Notes under the pieces: generated by a model | What the model saw: the letters and a program-made list of their open reading frames with translations, nothing else | Databases searched by the model: none | Told to the model about the DNA's origin: nothing | Translations under genes and position numbers: made by a program | From: Bacteroidota bacterium | GTDB taxonomy: Bacteria; Bacteroidota; Bacteroidia; Chitinophagales; Chitinophagaceae | Direction: 5' to 3' | Assembly: GCA_016868585.1 (NCBI GenBank) | Contig: VGGR01000002.1 | Coordinates: 62,001-126,000 of the forward strand | DNA: 64,000 nt | Shown here: positions 8,188 through 16,319 of the stretch, piece by piece | Position numbering within the stretch: position 1 is the first letter of the stretch | Layout of the letters: each line of letters begins with the position of its first letter

Positions 8188-10869
8188 ATGATTTACAAAT
8201 TTAAGCCAATTTGCTGCTTTTGGTGGACCTGTTTCATCGCTTTATTTTATGCCCAGGCGTGCATAACCCACTTGGCGGCACAATCTACTCCAACATTTCG
8301 CAAATCCTTAACAGCTCAGTCAACTGATACAATACCGTTGCGCAGAGATACCCTTCGGCAGCAGGTGGATACTTTTCAACTCAAACACTCCAAGGATACA
8401 TTAGAAGCACCCATTCAATATGCGGCAGAGGATTCCGCAGTAGTGTGGGTGCCTTCACAGAAGGTCCTTCTCTACGGAAAAACAAAAACTACCTATTCGG
8501 ATATGATCCTGCAAGCTCCTAAAGTGGAACTTGACCAGCAGACGCAAATTGTGTTAGCGACTCGATCTGCCGATAGCACAGGTAACACTATAGCTGCCGC
8601 TAATTTTAAAACCGGAGAGACCGAAATGACAAATGATACTATTCGATACAATCTTAAAACAAAAGTGGGGTTAACCACAAAAACATACACACAGCAGGGA
8701 GAAATGCTTGTTATTGGAGAAAAAGCTAAAAAAGTTAACGCCAATACCACTTTCATCAGCACCGCACGTTTTACTACCTGTCTTTTAGATGACCCTCATT
8801 TTTCCTTTGTTGCAGGGAAAATGAAGGTGATCAATAAAAAACTTGCCGTTTCTGGACCTGCGCATCCGGAATTTGAAGGCGTGCCTATTCCTATTTATGT
8901 TCCATTTGGTTTTTACCCACTTAGTCAAGGCAGGCATTCCGGACTGCTACGACCTAATTTTATTACAGACGAACGAAGGGGGATTGGATTGCAGGAGATC
9001 GGCTATTACAAAGTGATAAATGACCATTGGGACCTAAGATGGGGTGCCGATTTATTTTCTTATGGAGAATGGGCAACTAACATGGTGGCTTCTTACAGAA
9101 CCCGTTATCGCTTCAATGGAGGACTTACCTTTAATTTTCGTTCTTCGAAACAGAATTTTAAGGGCGATCCCGATTTCACCTCCAGTAAAGTTTTTAATGT
9201 GTCCTGGAGTCATTCGATGGACAGTAGGGCTCGTCCCGGCGTTAACTTTTCTGCCAATGTTAATGCGGGCTCTACTAAATACAATCAAAGCATTCCAGGT
9301 AATGCAATATTGCCTTTTCAAAATATTATGGGGTCTTCTATTAATTTTTCTAAAACCTGGAAAAACAAACCCTTCAACTTTTCTTTAAGTGCTACCCATT
9401 CGCAGAACAATAACCTGGGGTTGATCAATTTAAGCCTTCCAAATGCGGCCTTTACGGTAAATACGGTCTTTCCCTTTCAACGCAAGGAAGATGTTGGAGA
9501 TGCAAAATGGTATCAAAAATTAGGGATAGGATATACGGGTAATTTCTTTAATAACATCAGTTTTTTTGACACGCTCACTTACGGGAAAAATGGAGTCAAA
9601 CCCTTTTTTACCTACTTGCTGGATACGGCCGAGTGGGGGGCAAATCATGCTATTCCAATTACGCTTTCTCTGCCACCCGTATTGGGCGGACGATTAATTA
9701 TTTCTCCCGGAATTAGTTACAACCAAGTATGGCTACAACGGTTGACTAACTATCAATGGCACCCATCGCTTAAAAAAATCGATACCCTAAATCGAAAGGG
9801 TATGTTTGTTGATCAACGTGCCAGCTTTTCGTTGGGCTTTAATACAACTCTTTATGGTATGTATACTTTTAAACGTTCACGGGTTATTGCTATTCGACAC
9901 GTAATGCGACCACAATTGGCCTTCTCTTACACCCCTGATCTGAATCGATCCCGTATTCGTTTTACTAAGATTGACACTACGGGGCGTGGAATTTATTATA
10001 ACGAAATGGGTGGGCAAGTATTGTTCAATACGTCATCAAGACAAGCTGGCGCTATCCAGTTTGGCCTTGATAACAATCTTGAAATGAAGTTCCGCTCAAA
10101 GAAGGACACAGGAAAAGCTGCCATCAAAAAGGTGATGATCGTAGAAGGATTTGGCTTTCATGCCTCATATGATATGTTAAGAGACTCGATGCGCTTGTCC
10201 AGAGATATCCCCCTCTATATTCGTACAACATTATTTGATAAGATAAACATCAATGCTACAGCAATGCTAAACCCTTATCAACTTGATGCCAAAGGAAAAG
10301 AGATTGATAAATTGGCCTGGCAGGGCGGCAACTTCAGTTTAGGTCGGGTCACTGGCGGCAGTGTTTCAATTGCTACTAATTTTCAAAGCAAGCCGAAGGA
10401 TCCGAAAAAAGAGGAGTTAAAGCGCAAACAACAGGAAGCCCGTATGCAAGATCCTGTTCTGGCGGCAGACCAGCAGCGACTGCTTGAGTACATGCAACAG
10501 AACCCCGGTGAATTTGTGGATTTCAATATTGATTGGCAAATGAGTTTAAGTTATTCGCTTTCCTTTTACAGTCGTTTGCGACCTGATTTTAGCGGCTATG
10601 ATACCGAGTTTACCAATGGATTAAGCCTTAATGGAAGCTTTAACTTGACGCCCAAATGGAAATTGTCGGGAAGTGCCAGCGTGGATGTTAAAAAAATGGA
10701 CATTCAATACATGACCCTTTCCGTAAATAGGGATCTGCATTGCTGGCAATTATCAATCAATGTTCTACCCGTTGGGTTTATCCGCTCATTTAGTTTTACC
10801 GTTTCGCCAAAAGCGGGATTGTTACAAGATCTACGGATCAATCGAACTAGATTTTTTACAGGGTACTAG
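8188..10869 (+). CDS. LptD-like LPS-assembly outer-membrane barrel
   Basis: From the ATG at 8188 this gives 893 residues. It starts with a hydrophobic signal (CFWWTCFIALFYAQACITHL), then an OstA-like N-domain (YGKTKTTYSDMILQAPKVEL, DTIRYNLKTKVGLTTKTY), and then a large aromatic-rich beta-barrel from about residue 210. The wording LLRPNFITDERRGIGLQEIG matches the Bacteroidota LptD-like family (PF19838 type). The frame opens at 8092, but the extra 32 residues overlap the amidase signal peptide and would mask the signal peptide here. LptD inserts LPS into the outer leaflet. Genes for the other bridge components (LptA-like, MCE) are transcribed away from it from the shared 87-bp region 8101-8187. 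Confidence 0.9.
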   Translation: MIYKFKPICCFWWTCFIALFYAQACITHLAAQSTPTFRKSLTAQSTDTIPLRRDTLRQQVDTFQLKHSKDTLEAPIQYAAEDSAVVWVPSQKVLLYGKTKTTYSDMILQAPKVELDQQTQIVLATRSADSTGNTIAAANFKTGETEMTNDTIRYNLKTKVGLTTKTYTQQGEMLVIGEKAKKVNANTTFISTARFTTCLLDDPHFSFVAGKMKVINKKLAVSGPAHPEFEGVPIPIYVPFGFYPLSQGRHSGLLRPNFITDERRGIGLQEIGYYKVINDHWDLRWGADLFSYGEWATNMVASYRTRYRFNGGLTFNFRSSKQNFKGDPDFTSSKVFNVSWSHSMDSRARPGVNFSANVNAGSTKYNQSIPGNAILPFQNIMGSSINFSKTWKNKPFNFSLSATHSQNNNLGLINLSLPNAAFTVNTVFPFQRKEDVGDAKWYQKLGIGYTGNFFNNISFFDTLTYGKNGVKPFFTYLLDTAEWGANHAIPITLSLPPVLGGRLIISPGISYNQVWLQRLTNYQWHPSLKKIDTLNRKGMFVDQRASFSLGFNTTLYGMYTFKRSRVIAIRHVMRPQLAFSYTPDLNRSRIRFTKIDTTGRGIYYNEMGGQVLFNTSSRQAGAIQFGLDNNLEMKFRSKKDTGKAAIKKVMIVEGFGFHASYDMLRDSMRLSRDIPLYIRTTLFDKININATAMLNPYQLDAKGKEIDKLAWQGGNFSLGRVTGGSVSIATNFQSKPKDPKKEELKRKQQEARMQDPVLAADQQRLLEYMQQNPGEFVDFNIDWQMSLSYSLSFYSRLRPDFSGYDTEFTNGLSLNGSFNLTPKWKLSGSASVDVKKMDIQYMTLSVNRDLHCWQLSINVLPVGFIRSFSFTVSPKAGLLQDLRINRTRFFTGY

Positions 10870-11164
10870 ATCGCATGTTGCAGATAATATTCGCTCATCG
10901 TGGCAAACACCATTTCCTTCAATTGATCGGGAGATAATCCATTGGCCGCGATGGGAGGTAGAAAATCTATCTCCATCTTTCCGGGCCAACCCTATCGGCA
11001 CTTACCAGGCGGAAGTACCTTTTCATGTTGAATAAAAGAGCCGGCATGATTGCGTGATCAGTTTCAACGGCCAACTTAAACGCGCCATTGTAAAAAGCCT
11101 TGAGCGGAGCTGTTGTTCTATTTCGGCCCATATTCTTCCCAGGATTTCTGTATACCAATTCATA
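10866..11164 (-). pseudogene. plsC: Decayed C-terminal remnant of a PlsC-type 1-acylglycerol-3-phosphate acyltransferase
   Basis: Read on the minus strand, one frame (11158-10967) contains RNRTTAPLKAFYNGAFKLA and IMPALLFNMK, the region after the PEGTRN motif of PlsC acyltransferases. A second frame then carries KVLPPGK, an in-frame TAG, and GWPGKMEIDFLPPIAANGL to the stop at 10866. The second frame is the expected C-terminus of the same protein. One missing A in the run near 11031-11036 would join the halves (MK to MKKVLPPGK). The PEGTR block itself is corrupted, and the N-terminal half with the HX4D catalytic motif is absent. The remnant is squeezed between the stop of ung and the LptD stop. 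The frameshift could be a base-calling error, but the stop and the missing N-terminus could not. Confidence 0.8.
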
Positions 11165-11169
11165 AAGTT

Positions 11170-11853
11170 TTAGCGTAAATGCCAGTCAATTGGGTCCACC
11201 CCCTGTTTTACCAAATATTGATTGCAGGAGGAAAAATGTCCGCATCCTAAAAAACCTTGATGAGCAGATAAAGGAGAAGGATGTGGTGCTTTTAGAATCA
11301 AGTGCTTTGATGCATCGATCAAACCTTGTTTTTCTTGAGCAAACTTTCCCCAAAGCATGAATACAATAGTGGATCGAAGCAGCGACATTGTTTTAATAAC
11401 CGCATCTGTAAAATTGGCCCATCCGATTTTAGCATGGCTCATAGGCTCTCCTTCTCTTACCGTGAGTGAGGCATTTAATAAAAAAACACCCTGCTTAGCC
11501 CAACTGGATAAATCACCAGCATTAGGGTAGGGCATGCCCGTATCTTGCTGTAATTCTTTAAAAATATTTTGAAGCGAGGGGGGGATGGGTATTCCTTTTT
11601 GGACAGAAAAGCTTAGCCCATGAGCTTGTCCAGGACCATGATAGGGATCTTGTCCTAAAATTACCACTTTGACCTTGTCTAAAGGGGTAGAGTTAAAGGC
11701 ATTGAATAGCAAGGACCCTTTGGGATAAATTTTTTTCCCTAATTCTTTTTCCGTTTTGATGTGGTTCACTAACTGGATAAAGTAGGGTTTATTGAATTCT
11801 TCCTGTAAGGCTGTTTTCCAGGATTCTTCTATGTTGACGTTCAGTTTGCCCAT
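11170..11853 (-). CDS. ung: Uracil-DNA glycosylase, family 1
   Basis: Ung removes uracil from DNA to start base-excision repair. The water-activating motif GQDPYHGPGQAHGLSFSV has its catalytic Asp at residue 69, and the minor-groove loop HPSPLSAHQGFLGCGHFS carries the second catalytic His. The 227 residues match the family length. I chose the ATG at 11853. The frame extends two codons to a GTG at 11859, but a TAAATTTG promoter box ends on that base, so the GTG would lie inside the promoter. The gene stands alone, with a decayed plsC remnant directly downstream. Confidence 0.96.
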   Translation of the reverse strand: MGKLNVNIEESWKTALQEEFNKPYFIQLVNHIKTEKELGKKIYPKGSLLFNAFNSTPLDKVKVVILGQDPYHGPGQAHGLSFSVQKGIPIPPSLQNIFKELQQDTGMPYPNAGDLSSWAKQGVFLLNASLTVREGEPMSHAKIGWANFTDAVIKTMSLLRSTIVFMLWGKFAQEKQGLIDASKHLILKAPHPSPLSAHQGFLGCGHFSSCNQYLVKQGVDPIDWHLR

Positions 11854-11858
11854 CAGCA

Positions 11859-11866
11859 CAAATTTA
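11859..11866 (-). promoter_or_regulatory. TAnnTTTG -7 box of ung
   Basis: TAAATTTG on the minus strand ends 5 nt before the ung ATG, implying a nearly leaderless transcript. It matches the Bacteroidota -7 consensus TAnnTTTG. No clear -33 TTG is seen at the usual distance. Confidence 0.5.
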
Positions 11867-11911
11867 TCTCAAAACCAACATTTATGGCAGAGTGCATCGT
11901 TGTGAAAATTA

Positions 11912-11938
11912 AAAGCCCCTCAAAAAATGGGGGGCTTT
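11912..11938 (-). terminator. Intrinsic terminator of tRNA-Arg
   Basis: AAAGCCCC and GGGGCTTT form an 8-bp stem around a short loop. On the minus strand this lies 1 nt after the tRNA 3' end and runs into a T-rich tail (TTTTAATTTT). Confidence 0.75.
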
Positions 11939-11939
11939 G

Positions 11940-12013
11940 TGATCCGGATTGGATTCAAACCAATGACCTACTGCTTAGAAGGCAGTTGCTCTATTCAACT
12001 GAGCTACCGGACC
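11940..12013 (-). tRNA. tRNA-Arg (anticodon TCT)
   Basis: A 74-nt cloverleaf reads cleanly on the minus strand. The acceptor stem is GGTCCGG with CCGGATC (one G-U pair), and the discriminator base is A. The D arm is GCTC/GAGC. The anticodon stem is ACTGC/GCAGT around the loop CTTCTAA, giving anticodon TCT for AGA codons. The T stem is ATTGG/CCAAT with loop TTTGAAT. No CCA is encoded. A terminator follows directly. Confidence 0.96.
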
Positions 12014-12075
12014 CGGTCAGATTACTGACAGGTTGCAAATTTACATTTCTTTAAATTGCGGGACAAACCAATTGT

Positions 12076-13656
12076 ATGTCATCTACGTTTTTATATGGGG
12101 AGGGGAAACTCACCGTGTCAATTGCGCTTGATCTGGTAAATGGAACTAAAAAGGGAATATTGAGTGAGCGCACAAAGGAAATAATTGTGAGGGGAGGGCA
12201 GCACGTCAATAAAATTGTTGAAAATGGCTCCACGGTATATGGTATAAATACGGGTTTTGGCATTTTAGCAAATACCAGGATATCAAAGGAGGATACCAAA
12301 ACCTTGCAGGAAAAAATACTGCAAAGTCATAGTGTGGGAGTTGGAAACAAGGTGGCTCCTCAAGTAGCAAAGTTGATGCTGATCTCAAAAGTACATGCCC
12401 TGGCCAAGGGATATAGTGGTGTTCAGTTATCGACCTTGGAACGTATTATTTGGCATATTGATAATAACTGTATTCCTGTTGTGCCAGAAAAAGGAAGTGT
12501 GGGTGCTTCCGGCGATCTGGCACCTCTTGCTCATTTGTTTCTGCCTTTAATTGGTTTAGGTGTGATGCAGTGTAAAACGCAAAATGACAGTTGGCAGGAA
12601 GTAAGTGTCCTATCCATTTTTAAGCAGTATCAACTTTCATCGTTACAGCTTGGACCCAAAGAAGGACTGGCATTAATTAATGGCACGCAATTTATTCTTG
12701 CTTTTGCAACTGTTGGGGTTGATCGTTTTTTTAAATGTTTGGAGTTGGCAGACTGGGTAGGTGCCATGAGTTTGGAAGCATTGATGGGTTCGGTCTCTCC
12801 ATTTGATGCCCGCCTGCATGAATTAAGGCCTTTTGAAGGGTGTCAGCTGGTGGCACAACGTCTGAAAAAACTGTTACAAGGGTCGCCCATTCTAAAGAGC
12901 CATAAGGACTGTGATCGGGTACAAGACCCTTACTCACTCAGATGTATGCCTCAGGTACATGGGGCCAGTAGAAACGCATGGCTTCATTTGAAGGAACTGG
13001 TTGAAATTGAGCTAAACGCTGTAACGGACAATCCGATTGTTTTTAATGAAAATGAATCGATCAGTGGTGGTAATTTTCACGGTCAGCCCCTGGCACTACC
13101 ATTGGATTATGCCTGTTTCGCTGCTGCAGAACTGGGGAATATTAGTGACCGAAGGACCTATCTTTTACTGGAAGGCAAATGGGGATTGCCCACTTTATTG
13201 ATGGAAAAGGTTGGGTTAGATAGTGGGTTCATGATCCCCCAGTATACAACAGCTGCTTTAGTAACGGAAAACAAAACACTTTGCTTCCCCGCAAGCGCAG
13301 ATAGTGTTCCTACCTCTCTTGGTCAAGAAGATCATGTATCTATGGGAAGTATAAGTGGCCGAAAATTTAACCAAGTGATTGATAACCTGGAATACATTTT
13401 GTCAATAGAAATGTTAGTGGCTGCGCAAGCATTGGAATTCAGAAGACCTTTAAAAAGTTCATCCTTAATTGAACATATGCATGCCTTGATTCGATCCAAA
13501 ATTGAATTTGCGAAGGAGGATCGAGTTTTTGCTTTAGATATTGAGCAGGCTGCAACTCTTTTTCGTGATCCTGTTTTTTTCCAGAGTTGCTGCCAGCAAT
13601 CGGAGGTGAACGGGGTTGAATTAAATAAGGGGTTTGCTCCTTTTACCCATTACTGA
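12076..13656 (+). CDS. hutH: Histidine ammonia-lyase
   Basis: HutH deaminates L-histidine to urocanate, the first step of histidine breakdown. The 526-residue protein has the Ala-Ser-Gly triad that cyclises to the MIO cofactor at 144-146 (GSVGASGDLAPL). It also has YGINTGFG (55-62) and NGTQFILAF, and a Ser-His pair at 84-85 (QSHSVGVG), as in histidine-specific rather than tyrosine-specific lyases. hutU lies 760 bp downstream on the same strand, beyond an oppositely oriented deoD. hutI and ftcD are at 50-53 kb. The gene ends 1 nt before the end of deoD, so there is no room for a terminator between them. Confidence 0.93.
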   Translation: MSSTFLYGEGKLTVSIALDLVNGTKKGILSERTKEIIVRGGQHVNKIVENGSTVYGINTGFGILANTRISKEDTKTLQEKILQSHSVGVGNKVAPQVAKLMLISKVHALAKGYSGVQLSTLERIIWHIDNNCIPVVPEKGSVGASGDLAPLAHLFLPLIGLGVMQCKTQNDSWQEVSVLSIFKQYQLSSLQLGPKEGLALINGTQFILAFATVGVDRFFKCLELADWVGAMSLEALMGSVSPFDARLHELRPFEGCQLVAQRLKKLLQGSPILKSHKDCDRVQDPYSLRCMPQVHGASRNAWLHLKELVEIELNAVTDNPIVFNENESISGGNFHGQPLALPLDYACFAAAELGNISDRRTYLLLEGKWGLPTLLMEKVGLDSGFMIPQYTTAALVTENKTLCFPASADSVPTSLGQEDHVSMGSISGRKFNQVIDNLEYILSIEMLVAAQALEFRRPLKSSSLIEHMHALIRSKIEFAKEDRVFALDIEQAATLFRDPVFFQSCCQQSEVNGVELNKGFAPFTHY

Positions 13657-13657
13657 A

Positions 13658-14365
13658 CTAGAGGGAGGAGGCCGTATCTAAGGCAAGTTTCATCATAGGA
13701 CGTAGTGCCTGTTCTCTTTCTGCTGCAGATAATCTTTCATGAGTGGGAATAATATCGGTAACCGTTAGTAGACAAGCCGCATTTTTTGCTAAATATCTGG
13801 CATTGGCAAAAAGTGCAAACGACTCCATTTCCACCGCTCGGCAATCATACTTGGCAGCCAATGAAGGAGTACCCGGATTTTTACTGTAGAAAACATCCGT
13901 TGAGTGAGTATTTCCTATTTGAAGAGGCGTTCCGGATTGCGCAGCTACTTTATTGATCGATTCAAAAACAGCTCCCGGACATTCTTGCAACTCCTCCTCA
14001 AACCCCCAGGCGTTTTTTGCAAAAGCAGATTCACTTACCGCCCCTTTCACATTGATCAATTCATATAAACGTAGATCGGTAGTGTAAGAACCGCAGGTGC
14101 CAATTCGAATGATGTTGTCTACATTGAACTCAGTAAACAGTTCGTACGAATAGATCCCAATGGAAGGACAGCCCATGCCGCTTGCGCCGATTGTAACACG
14201 GGTATTATTATAGACGCCTGTATAAAAAAGTACATTTCGTGTTTGGCTTACTTTAACTGCATGCTTCAGGTAATTTTCTGCAATGAATTGTGCACGTAAG
14301 GGGTCTCCGGGCATTAGTACGGTAGAAGCAATTTCTCCCGTTTTTGCGTTGATATGTATACTCAT
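13658..14365 (-). CDS. deoD: Purine-nucleoside phosphorylase, DeoD type
   Basis: This enzyme splits purine (deoxy)nucleosides with phosphate into base and sugar-1-phosphate for salvage. The ATG at 14365 gives 235 residues, matching bacterial hexameric DeoD, and starts at MSIHINAKTGEIAS. The ORF extends five codons further, but those residues do not fit the family start. Visible family motifs are MPGDPLRAQFIAENYL, GASGMGCPSIGIYSYEL, IRIGTCGSY, VEMESFALFANA and the catalytic Asp in TVTDIIPTHERLS. It is divergent from hutU and sits between the two hut genes. It is unrelated to histidine breakdown. Confidence 0.93.
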   Translation of the reverse strand: MSIHINAKTGEIASTVLMPGDPLRAQFIAENYLKHAVKVSQTRNVLFYTGVYNNTRVTIGASGMGCPSIGIYSYELFTEFNVDNIIRIGTCGSYTTDLRLYELINVKGAVSESAFAKNAWGFEEELQECPGAVFESINKVAAQSGTPLQIGNTHSTDVFYSKNPGTPSLAAKYDCRAVEMESFALFANARYLAKNAACLLTVTDIIPTHERLSAAEREQALRPMMKLALDTASSL

Positions 14366-14391
14366 TTTTACAAGTTGCACTTCAAGATATG

Positions 14392-14399
14392 TATTTTTG
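14392..14399 (+). promoter_or_regulatory. TAnnTTTG -7 box of hutU
   Basis: TATTTTTG ends 19 nt before the hutU ATG in the 53-bp deoD-hutU divergent region. A TTG at 14375-14377 is closer (14 nt) than the usual 17-23 nt, so the -33 element is unclear. Confidence 0.5.
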
Positions 14400-14418
14400 C
14401 GACTAGAAAAATATTAGC

Positions 14419-16110
14419 ATGACTAAGCCTACTGATGCGGCCTTTGTAATTCCTAAAACGCCAACCGGAAATGTGCTGACTTGTAAAGGCTGGGTTCAGG
14501 AAGCTGCTCTTCGAATGATATTAAATAATCTGGACCCTGAAGTTGCCGAGTGTCCTGATCAATTAATTGTGTACGGGGGCAGAGGAAAGGCGGCTCGAGA
14601 TCCCAAGGCCTTGCATGATATCATTGGGGCGTTGAAAGTATTGGAAAATGATGAGTCTTTACTGATACAGAGTGGTAAGCCTGTCGCCATTCTTAAAACA
14701 CATGCTGATGCCCCTCGTGTTTTGCTCAGTAACTCTCAGCTGGTCCCAAATTGGGCAAATTGGCAACATTTTGAAGAACTGGAGAAGAAGGGGCTTATGA
14801 TGTATGGCCAGATGACAGCAGGCAGTTGGATTTATATCGGTTCTCAAGGTATTGTCCAGGGAACCTATGAAACCTATGCCGCTGCCGCCGATAAACATTT
14901 TGGGGGATCGCTGCAAGGAACACTTAATGTAACGGCTGGTTTGGGAGGCATGGGAGGGGCACAGCCATTAGCCATTACCATGAATGATGGAGTAGCCTTA
15001 ATTGCAGAAGTAGAGGAATGGCGAATTGACAAAAGAATTCAAACCAGGTACCTGGACGAGAAATACATAGATATCGGCCAGGCAATAAAACAAGCACTAG
15101 ACTATAAAAAAAGAGGAGAGCCCAAAAGTATAGGTGTACTTTGTAACGCGGTAGATTTATTGGAGCGTTTGTTAGCGCTGAATATCATTCCCGACACCTT
15201 AACTGACCAGACAAGTGCACATGATCCACTTATAGGATACTGGCCGGAAAACATGTCCACGGATCAAGCCAAGATTCTTAGAGTGGCCAACCCGGACCTT
15301 TATACTCAACTTTCCTATCAAACTATGTATCATCACGTATGTTTGATGGTTCAATTGCAGCAAAAAGGCGCTATTACGTTTGACTATGGAAATAATATCC
15401 GGGCAAGAGCCAAGGAATACCAGCAGCAATTTGATTCTTCATCCGCCATTGACTGCTTTTCGTTTCCTGGGTTTGTGCCTGCGTACATTCGTCCTTTATT
15501 TTGTGAGGGTAAAGGGCCCTTTCGCTGGGCTGCACTCAGCGGAGATCCGGCTGACATAGCCGTAACTGATGAAGTTATCCTGTCACTATTTCCCAATAAC
15601 AAGGGATTGATACGTTGGATGAAGATGGCAAAGGAAAAAATAGCATTTCAAGGTCTTCCTGCCCGTATCTGTTGGTTAGGACAGGGCGAAAGAGAGTTGG
15701 CTGGACAAATGTTTAACGAATTAGTTCGCTTAGGTAAGGTCAAGGCACCAATAGTAATTGGACGAGATCATTTGGATACAGGAAGTGTGGCCAGCCCTAA
15801 TCGAGAAACAGAAGCCATGCTGGATGGTAGCGATGCGGTTGCAGATTGGCCCATTTTGAATGCATTGGTGAATACCGCTGGTGGAGCAAGTTGGGTAAGC
15901 TTGCATCAGGGTGGGGGGGTAGGAATGGGATTCAGTATTCATGCGGGAATGGTTATTGTTGCAGATGGAACAGCAGCCGCCGCGGAAAGATTATCCCGTG
16001 TTTTGCGCAACGATCCAGGTGTGGGAGTGATTCGTCATGCTGATGCTGGCTATGAAACGGCTAAACAGGTGGCAAAGGAAAATAATCTGGACATACAATC
16101 CAGGCTTTAA
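14419..16110 (+). CDS. hutU: Urocanate hydratase
   Basis: HutU hydrates urocanate to imidazolone propionate, using tightly bound NAD+ as an electrophile. At 563 residues it has the family length. It shows the glycine-rich NAD segment [13 protein letters not shown] (172-184), [20 protein letters not shown], and the highly conserved C-terminal blocks [20 protein letters not shown] and [17 protein letters not shown]. It follows hutH on the same strand but has its own promoter-like box. With hutH here and hutI and ftcD at 50-53 kb, the full pathway to glutamate is present. The next 209 bp to smc show no gene and no clear terminator. Confidence 0.96.
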   Translation: MTKPTDAAFVIPKTPTGNVLTCKGWVQEAALRMILNNLDPEVAECPDQLIVYGGRGKAARDPKALHDIIGALKVLENDESLLIQSGKPVAILKTHADAPRVLLSNSQLVPNWANWQHFEELEKKGLMMYGQMTAGSWIYIGSQGIVQGTYETYAAAADKHFGGSLQGTLNVTAGLGGMGGAQPLAITMNDGVALIAEVEEWRIDKRIQTRYLDEKYIDIGQAIKQALDYKKRGEPKSIGVLCNAVDLLERLLALNIIPDTLTDQTSAHDPLIGYWPENMSTDQAKILRVANPDLYTQLSYQTMYHHVCLMVQLQQKGAITFDYGNNIRARAKEYQQQFDSSSAIDCFSFPGFVPAYIRPLFCEGKGPFRWAALSGDPADIAVTDEVILSLFPNNKGLIRWMKMAKEKIAFQGLPARICWLGQGERELAGQMFNELVRLGKVKAPIVIGRDHLDTGSVASPNRETEAMLDGSDAVADWPILNALVNTAGGASWVSLHQGGGVGMGFSIHAGMVIVADGTAAAAERLSRVLRNDPGVGVIRHADAGYETAKQVAKENNLDIQSRL

Positions 16111-16319
16111 CTGGAAGTTGGTTTTGCCTAAGCAGATCGATCTATTTTTTACCTTTTGTACTATTCGTCCAGTTTGGAAACAGGGGGTGGGTTTGATTAA
16201 TTGCCCCTATGAAAACTTCTCACAATTTTTAAGGTGTCATGTGAATAACTGAACGCTGTGTAGGGTGAACGTTTTGACTATTTACCGCTAATTTCGCCAT
16301 CAAGAAAAAAGTTTGAACA

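Noticed and set aside
10760-11035. 91-codon plus-strand frame after lptD
   Set aside because: Starts inside lptD in another frame and covers the antisense of the plsC remnant.
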